Below, in pieces: positions 41,696-46,466 of a stretch of 46,466 nucleotides of DNA. The position numbers and the translations under genes are program-made. Below the pieces are notes generated by a model, which saw only the letters and a program-made list of their open reading frames with translations, ran no database searches and was not told the origin of the DNA. The stretch spans positions 1 through 46,466 of the forward strand of contig JAISZL010000009.1 of the NCBI GenBank assembly GCA_031269245.1. The letters run 5' to 3'. This DNA comes from Synergistaceae bacterium. Its GTDB lineage: Bacteria > Synergistota > Synergistia > Synergistales > Synergistaceae. Numbering within the stretch: position 1 is the stretch's first letter; every line of letters starts with the position of its first letter.

Positions 41696-42765
41696 GACGC
41701 CCCGCCTCCCCTCGTGACGCGGTTGCGGTATGAGAAGAGGCGATCCCAACTGAACTCGCTCATCCCCATTATGCCCTCGCGGCGGAAGATTATGACCGCT
41801 ATCAGGAGGACTGAGAAGATTACCATCCTCATCCCGGGGATGCCGGGTATTTCGAGCGAGCCAATGGTTACCGGGTTTTCCACGAAGCGAAGCCATTCGA
41901 GCATGGTCGTGACCAGTATCGATCCGACGACGCTCCCTGTTATCGAGCCGAGGCCGCCGACCACAATTATCATCAGCAGGCTGTAGGTCTGGGTTATCAT
42001 GAACATCTTAGGGTCGATGGTGGTTATGAGGTTGCCCATGAGGGCGCCGCCCACCCCTCCTCCGAAGCAGCCCATCGTGAAGGCCAGCACTCGCGTCGAA
42101 TACGTGTTTATGCCCATCGTCTTCGCGGCTATCTCGTCGTCGCGCACGGCTCGGATGACGTTGCCGAAATTGCTCCTCATCAGGCGGGCGACGCAGGCGA
42201 GCGCAGCGATGAGGCATCCGTAGCTCATCCACAGGCTCGTGTGCGACGGTATCCCCTTCAGCCCCAGCGGGCCGTTGGTTATCGGCGTCAGGTTGGTTAT
42301 CAGTATGCGGATTATTTCCGAGAAGCCGAGCGTAGCTATGCCTAGGTAATCCCCGCCCAGCCTCAGCACGGGCAGCGCTACCAGCCACCCGAACAACGCC
42401 GCCAGCAGTCCGGCGGCCAGGAGAGAGACCAGGAACGGCGCGTGTATACCGGTCAGCCACGGCGCTATGGGGTCGAGTATCCACATGGCGGTCTTCTGCT
42501 CGGGGGTGAGTATCAGGAGCGCCGAGACGTAAGCGCCTATCGCCATGAATCCGGCGTGCCCCAGGGAGAACATCCCGGCCATGCCGTATATGAGGTTTAG
42601 GCTCAAGCCCAGGATCGCGTTGATGGCTATCAGGTTTATTATGCGTATCTTATATCCGTCGAGATGCCCCTCCGCCCACCAGAGGAAGGCGGCGAGCAAC
42701 GCTGTGGCAACGACGGTCATCGCGTTGTCCCTTACTGGGTTTTTGTTCTCTGGCAGCGTGCTCAT
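41692..42765 (-). CDS. livM: branched-chain amino-acid ABC transporter permease LivM
   Basis: This inner-membrane channel subunit of 357 residues has about eight to ten hydrophobic segments. Family features: LIAINAILGLSLNLIYGMAG followed by MFSLGHAGFMAIGAY, the cytoplasmic coupling loop RAVRDDEIAAKTMGINTYST and IVVGGLGSITGSVVG. The N-terminal tail of about 15 residues is polar. It overlaps livH upstream (ATGA) and livG downstream (ATGA), a tightly coupled arrangement. Substrates expected are Leu, Ile, Val and possibly other neutral amino acids. Confidence 0.95.
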   Translation of the reverse strand: MSTLPENKNPVRDNAMTVVATALLAAFLWWAEGHLDGYKIRIINLIAINAILGLSLNLIYGMAGMFSLGHAGFMAIGAYVSALLILTPEQKTAMWILDPIAPWLTGIHAPFLVSLLAAGLLAALFGWLVALPVLRLGGDYLGIATLGFSEIIRILITNLTPITNGPLGLKGIPSHTSLWMSYGCLIAALACVARLMRSNFGNVIRAVRDDEIAAKTMGINTYSTRVLAFTMGCFGGGVGGALMGNLITTIDPKMFMITQTYSLLMIIVVGGLGSITGSVVGSILVTTMLEWLRFVENPVTIGSLEIPGIPGMRMVIFSVLLIAVIIFRREGIMGMSEFSWDRLFSYRNRVTRGGGAS

Positions 42766-43655
42766 ATCTTGTCCTCCAGTTTCTCTCCCATGAGCCCCGT
42801 TGGCTTGATCAGGAGGATGGCTATGAGGAGGATGAACGCGAACGCGTCCTTGAAGCCGGAGAGGTTCGGGAAGAACGCGACGGACATGATCTCCACGAAG
42901 CCGAGCGAGAGGCCGCCCAGCATGGCGCCTGGTATCGAGCCGATTCCGCCGAAGACGGCGGCTATAAAAGCCTTGAAACCCGGCATTATCCCCATGAGCG
43001 GCTCAACCCTGGGGTAGCGGAGCGCCCACATGATGCCCGCCACCGCGGCCAGGGCCGAGCCTATCGCGAACGTGAGGGCTATTATCCTGTCCACCGAGAC
43101 CCCCATGAGGCGTGTCGTCTCTATGTCGTATGAGATGGAGCGCATCGCGAGCCCCGGCTTTGTCCTGTACACCATCCATAATAAAGCCGCCACAAGCACG
43201 AACGAGATAGCCGGAACCATCAGGGCCAGCGGGACGAGCCTCACCCCGCCGAGAGAGAACGCCTGCATTAGGCTGGGCGGCTGCACGACGGGCCTCGGCA
43301 TCCCGGAGAAGATGACTATGGATATGTTCTCGATGAAAAACGACACGCCGATGGCGCTGATCAAGGCGGAGATGCGCGGCGCGTCGCGGAGCGGCCTGTA
43401 CGCTATCCTGTCGACGAGCAGTCCGCACAGGGTCGCGCCGACTACGGCGATCGCCAGGCCGAGCGCCCACGGCAACTTGTACTGGATCGTCGCGAAGAAC
43501 ACGAAATAAGCCCCCAGCATGAATATGTCCCCGTGGGCGAAGTTGATGAGGCGGAGTATCCCGTACACCATGGTGTAACCTATCGCTATCAGCCCGTACA
43601 GGGAGCCGAGGCCGAGCGCGTTGATGAAGTGCTGCATGAACAAGTTAAGGTTCAA
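42762..43655 (-). CDS. livH: branched-chain amino-acid ABC transporter permease LivH
   Basis: This is the partner channel subunit, about 297 residues. The chosen start is TTG 43655, six bases after GGAGGGG; ATG 43637 is also possible. Family features: ALGLGSLYGLIAIGYTMVYG then LRLINFAHGDIFMLGAYF at the N-terminus, the coupling loop MRSISYDIETTRLMGVSVDR and AVFGGIGSIPGAMLGGLSLG near the C-terminus. It follows a strong hairpin terminator after livK, so it is probably made in smaller amounts than the binding protein. Confidence 0.94.
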   Translation of the reverse strand: MNLNLFMQHFINALGLGSLYGLIAIGYTMVYGILRLINFAHGDIFMLGAYFVFFATIQYKLPWALGLAIAVVGATLCGLLVDRIAYRPLRDAPRISALISAIGVSFFIENISIVIFSGMPRPVVQPPSLMQAFSLGGVRLVPLALMVPAISFVLVAALLWMVYRTKPGLAMRSISYDIETTRLMGVSVDRIIALTFAIGSALAAVAGIMWALRYPRVEPLMGIMPGFKAFIAAVFGGIGSIPGAMLGGLSLGFVEIMSVAFFPNLSGFKDAFAFILLIAILLIKPTGLMGEKLEDKI

Positions 43656-43673
43656 TGAAAACCCCTCCAATTC

Positions 43674-43711
43674 AAAAAGCGGCGAGAAACGCGCATATCT
43701 CGCCGCTTTTT
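43674..43711 (-). terminator. intercistronic terminator between livK and livH
   Basis: AAAAAGCGGCGAGA (43674-43687) and TCTCGCCGCTTTTT (43698-43711) form a 14-bp perfect stem with A and T runs on the two sides, so it could work in both directions. It lies 19 bp after the livK stop and 19 bp before livH. Partial read-through would give high LivK and lower transporter levels. Confidence 0.88.
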
Positions 43712-43729
43712 ATTTGTATGCCCGCGGGT

Positions 43730-44854
43730 TTATGGGACGATGGTCCCGATGAACTCCTTCTTTCCGTTTCTGATACCCAGGATGCCGAGGTCTTTCTGCG
43801 GGTTGTGGTCCGCGTCGAAGGTCGTCGTGCCAGTGACCGTCAGGAGGTCCTTCGTCTGCTCGAGGGCGTCGCGGATCTTCTCGGGCTCAGCGCTGCCCGC
43901 GCGCTTGATGGCGTTGATTATGAGCAGGTAGGCGTCGTAGCCGAGCGCCGCGTTCGCGTTGGGGTCCTTGCCCGGGTATTTTTTGTACCAGTTCTCGGTG
44001 AACTTCTTGGCGACCGCGTTCATGTTCGGCATGTCCGGGGCGTATGCGAAGCCTGTGAAGAGGAAGCCCTCTATGGCGTCGCCGCCGAGCGTGGCCATCT
44101 CAGGATTGTCCATCGCGTCGCCGCCCATGAAGCGAAACGCCGCGCCCAGCTCCTTTGCCTGCTTCAGGACTATCGCTCCCTCAGCGAAGTACGCCGGGAG
44201 TAAGACGATGTCAGGCTGCTTGGATATTATCTCGGTGAGCTGCGCGGTGAAGTCCTGGTCGCCCGACTGATACCTGACCTCGGAGACTATCTCGCCGCCG
44301 AGTGCGATGAAGGACTGCTTGAAGAAGTTGGCGAGCCCGACTCCGTAGTCGCTCGCGACGTCGACCAGTGTGGCCGCCTTTTTGAAGCCGAGCTCCTTGT
44401 AGGCGTATGCTGCCGCCCCGGCGCCCTGCAGCGGGTCGATGAAGCACGCGCGGAAGGTGTACTTCTTTCCCTGCGTAACTAGCGGGTTCGTCGCGCTCGT
44501 GGCAACGACCGGCACGCGGCCGACCTCGGCCACCTCGCCCCCGGCTATGGCCAGCCCGGACGCGTAGGTCCCGATGATCGCGCTGACCTTGTCCCTCTCA
44601 ATGAGGCGGGTCACCGCGTTGGCCGCCTCGACCTTGTCGGATTTGTTGTCGACCACCACGAGCTCGATCTTCTTCCCCAGCGCCTCGGGGAACTCCTCCA
44701 TCGCGAGCTGTACTCCCTCCAGCTCGAGCTGACCGCCGAACGCGTTCTGACCGGTGAGGCAGTTGTAGAAACCGATCTTGATCGCGTCATCGGCGGCGAA
44801 CGCCGCACCTGAAACGAACAAACAGATGAGAACAGCCAATGACAACTTACGCAC
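43730..44854 (-). CDS. livK: branched-chain amino-acid ABC transporter substrate-binding protein
   Basis: This periplasmic binding protein of the LivJ/LivK family has 374 residues from GTG 44854, eight bases after AAAGGAG. The Sec signal peptide is MRKLSLAVLICLFVSGAAFA, cleaved before ADDAIKIG. No lipobox Cys is seen, so it is soluble. Family landmarks: IKIGFYNCLTGQNAFGGQLE, VVVDNKSDKVEAANAVTRLI, AIIGTYASGLAIAGGEVAE, and later ADHNPQKDLGILGIRNGKKE, typical of these receptors. The ligand is probably branched-chain amino acids, but members also bind other amides and acids. It heads the liv operon. Confidence 0.93.
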   Translation of the reverse strand: MRKLSLAVLICLFVSGAAFAADDAIKIGFYNCLTGQNAFGGQLELEGVQLAMEEFPEALGKKIELVVVDNKSDKVEAANAVTRLIERDKVSAIIGTYASGLAIAGGEVAEVGRVPVVATSATNPLVTQGKKYTFRACFIDPLQGAGAAAYAYKELGFKKAATLVDVASDYGVGLANFFKQSFIALGGEIVSEVRYQSGDQDFTAQLTEIISKQPDIVLLPAYFAEGAIVLKQAKELGAAFRFMGGDAMDNPEMATLGGDAIEGFLFTGFAYAPDMPNMNAVAKKFTENWYKKYPGKDPNANAALGYDAYLLIINAIKRAGSAEPEKIRDALEQTKDLLTVTGTTTFDADHNPQKDLGILGIRNGKKEFIGTIVP

Positions 44855-45388
44855 TGCTACCACTCCTTTATTATAATATATGTTTGAAACCGGGATAAGA
44901 GTTTACGTGTGTCCGTATGCCCGTAATGATATCACAAAATTTGCCGATGTCATGCCCATAACCTTATAATAACGTGAGAACTCGCGAAATTGAACACAAA
45001 TCAAGGCCCGGGGGTGCCACTCGCTCCCTGGTTGGAAAATCGGCGTCCGCGTGAAATAGAATGGGCGCGGGCGATGCGCGTCGTGCGCTATCTTACACCG
45101 ATGCCGCGGCGTTGCATATCGAGGGGAAATAATATGGCGACGCGAGGCATGAATCGTCGCATGGATCGAGGAAGGCCATGTATTTTACAAAATTCCTCAT
45201 GTTTTTGAAAAGATTTAAGTCTTGGGATTTTGAAACACATTCTCAGTATTTACGATTACTTGAAGCCGGTAGAAATAACCAATATGAAAATATTATTATA
45301 TTTTTACGTATAAATATCCCATTTTATTTGGTATCGTGTTATTATTGTAGCACGGGGTGACATTTAATTAGGTGAGGTGATGTGTGAA
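44855..45388 (+). other. 534-bp intergenic region between livK and the response regulator
   Basis: The left part carries the livK leader, with TATAAT close to the livK ribosome-binding site but no clear -35. The right part (about 45180-45360) is strikingly AT-rich against the GC-rich surroundings. A 24-codon frame at 45134-45208 begins after GAGGGG, and a 60-codon frame at 45178-45360 (MYFTKFLMFLKRF...) begins after GAGGAAGG. Both are plausible by start signals alone; I recognise neither, and base composition rather than selection may keep the second frame open. Confidence 0.4.
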
Positions 45389-46054
45389 ATGAAGTCGATT
45401 CATTTGTTGATTGTCGAGTCCGATCTTCTGGTCCTTTTCTCGATCGGTCAGGTGGTCAGGTACTTCGACAACTATTTGGTAGTTGACAAAGTCGAGCATG
45501 TGGAGGACGCCATCGAGCGCATGAAGGTAGTCCCCGTTGACCTCGTGATCCTCGGCGGTCAGGACAACATAGACAAGTGGCAGAGCTTTACGAGCTTCAT
45601 ACACAAGGCGAAGCTGTTGCTTCTCGTCCAGAATCCCACGAAGGAACTCATCCAGGACGCCATTTCGTATGGCGTGTGGGATGTGATCCTGAGACCGGCA
45701 GCTCCCGAGCGCTTGCGTTTTTCGCTGGAGATGTTCCGCTATCGCCATATATACGGCGAGGCTCTCGAGTACCCGTTGCAACAGGAACGCCTCGACGCGA
45801 TATTCTTCCCCCGCGAGCGCCATCAGCACATAGTGTCAGGGACCATCAAGAACAGCGAGATGTTGGAGAAAGTGATGCAGTTCATCGAGGACAAGGAGGA
45901 GCCGCAATCCGCCGGAGAGATCGCGGAGGTTCTGAGCGTGTCGAGGATCACCGTCAGAAAGTACTGCGAGGCGTTGGTCAACACCGGCAAGCTCCACGTC
46001 AAGAACAAGTATCAGGCCAAAGGGCGGCCGATAAAGCAGTATTTCCTGGCTTGA
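45389..46054 (+). CDS. atypical response regulator (CitB/DcuR-like) with degenerate receiver
   Basis: The 221-residue protein has a receiver-like N-terminus and a C-terminal helix-turn-helix like those of CitB/DcuR regulators (SAGEIAEVLSVSRITVRKYC, about 164-183, then KGRPIKQYFLA). The receiver is altered: the acidic cluster reads ESD (10-12), but the phospho-acceptor position in DLVILGGQDN is Gly56, and the conserved Lys is Arg102 in ILRPAAPER. It is therefore probably not phosphorylated and may be constitutive or ligand-controlled. ATG 45389 follows GAGGTG by 9 bases. No kinase gene is adjacent. Relatives control uptake or use of citrate and C4-dicarboxylates, but the target here is unknown. 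Confidence 0.85.
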   Translation: MKSIHLLIVESDLLVLFSIGQVVRYFDNYLVVDKVEHVEDAIERMKVVPVDLVILGGQDNIDKWQSFTSFIHKAKLLLLVQNPTKELIQDAISYGVWDVILRPAAPERLRFSLEMFRYRHIYGEALEYPLQQERLDAIFFPRERHQHIVSGTIKNSEMLEKVMQFIEDKEEPQSAGEIAEVLSVSRITVRKYCEALVNTGKLHVKNKYQAKGRPIKQYFLA

Positions 46055-46084
46055 TCGCTCGCCCGCGAGATCGCGTCTTTGAAA

Positions 46085-46112
46085 GAAGGCGGAGCCGTCA
46101 GGCTTCGCCTTC
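46085..46112 (+). terminator. hairpin after the response regulator gene
   Basis: GAAGGCGGAGCC (46085-46096) and GGCTTCGCCTTC (46101-46112) pair over 12 positions with one G-U, loop GTCA. What follows is C/T-rich rather than a T run, so termination may be weak or need other factors. Confidence 0.6.
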
Positions 46113-46251
46113 TCCTCCCTCCTGTTATATCATCCCTAGCAGTCTGTCGGTTTCCGGGAAGTTCGTTAATATTATTTTAGGAAGAGTGGGGATAAGAGTG
46201 AGAAACATCTCGCCTCTTTTCTTTTTATGCCGGATTTATGTTGTTTTTTAG

Positions 46252-46466
46252 TGAATCGCCCCGTGTTTAGTGGAGAGTTATGATACCAGTAAACCGAAGG
46301 AGGAGATTCAAGGATGTCATCAACAAGTAAGACAACGCCAAACGGTTCAAGAGGTTCCAATCGCTACCCTGAAGAGATCAGGAGTCAGGCAGTGGAGCTG
46401 TTCAACAGCTCGCTTCCAGAGTATAAGACGCGCCAGGCGGCAGCGAAGCGGGTCGCCGGTCTGCTC
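46252..46466 (+). mobile_element. IS3-family insertion sequence, left end (runs off the right edge)
   Basis: TGAATCGCCCCGTGTTTAGT at 46252-46271, continuing GGAGA, has the form of an IS3-group terminal inverted repeat starting with TG. The OrfA-type gene begins 62 bp inside it. The other end is outside the window, so the boundary rests on the left repeat only. Confidence 0.65.
46314..46466 (+). CDS. IS3-family transposase OrfA, N-terminal part, truncated by window edge
   Basis: About 51 residues are visible from ATG 46314, which follows AGGAGGAG (46299-46306). After a Ser/Thr-rich start, RYPEEIRSQAVELFNSS and the following helix with RQAAAKRVAGLL match the N-terminal helix-turn-helix of IS3 OrfA proteins, which bind the IS ends. 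OrfB with the DDE catalytic domain would follow downstream, usually through a programmed -1 frameshift. Confidence 0.82.
   Translation, partial: MSSTSKTTPNGSRGSNRYPEEIRSQAVELFNSSLPEYKTRQAAAKRVAGLL

Noticed and set aside
44864-44990. Leader peptide for branched-chain amino acids ahead of livK
   Set aside because: A short frame exists (begins MGMTSANFV), but it is not rich in Leu/Ile/Val and no terminator stands before livK.
1-46466. CRISPR arrays, rRNA, tRNA genes and prophage modules
   Set aside because: No regularly spaced repeats, rRNA segments, convincing cloverleafs or phage genes were seen on reading; a tRNAscan run was not possible.

Overview
The window is GC-rich bacterial chromosome, densely packed with long same-strand operons. 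Gene content points to an anaerobic, amino-acid-fermenting, Gram-negative-type bacterium: a fused 2-hydroxyacyl-CoA dehydratase activase, branched-chain amino-acid uptake, a MalY-type C-S lyase, and a patatin carrying an outer-membrane barrel. A member of the Synergistota fits best, but this is inference from gene content, not from a marker gene. TTG and GTG starts behind good Shine-Dalgarno sequences are frequent. Both ends of the window run into insertion sequences: an IS256-family element on the left and an IS3-family element on the right.

Layout. 1-523: IS256-type transposase fragment. 728-5490: a small exported orphan, then the 1412-residue activase/dehydratase protein with a clear terminator. 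5633-12579: a complete Pho regulon, pstSCAB-phoU-phoB-phoR, behind a promoter with 11-bp tandem Pho boxes and with a dispersed palindromic repeat between pstA and pstB. 12622-18433 (minus): a type Vd patatin autotransporter-like protein and a BMP-family (nucleoside/simple sugar) ABC importer without its binding protein. 18682-31066 (minus): lplA, an acidic TPR-like protein, a PAS-GGDEF-HD signalling protein, addA/addB recombination nuclease, a fumarylacetoacetase-family hydrolase and malY. 31345-34476: a macro-domain-like protein (minus) and a membrane hybrid histidine kinase (plus). 34984-36240: lysA, followed by a repeat-hairpin-repeat module. 36410-40148 (minus): a serine biosynthesis operon. 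40165-44854 (minus): livKHMGF. 45389-46054: a response regulator with a degenerate receiver.

The most striking find is the leader of the serine operon (class V aminotransferase - serA - histidine-type phosphatase). A near-consensus promoter (TTGACA-17-TATAAG) just after livF is followed almost at once by a 39-codon ORF containing the run SSLFSCSSVS. That ORF is followed by a perfect 11-bp terminator hairpin with a T run. The last codons of the leader ORF carry GGTCGGTCTCT, which can pair with the 5' arm of the terminator over 11 bp. This is the layout expected of a translation-coupled transcription attenuator that senses seryl-tRNA. It would let the operon be read only when serine (possibly also cysteine) is short.

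How the parts fit: Pst/Pho handles phosphate scarcity. Liv and the BMP-type importer bring in amino acids and nucleosides or sugars. LysA and the Ser operon make lysine and serine. AddAB-type proteins repair breaks. Two sensor systems and one GGDEF/HD protein add regulation. Functions are read from motifs and neighbours only; no database search was possible.
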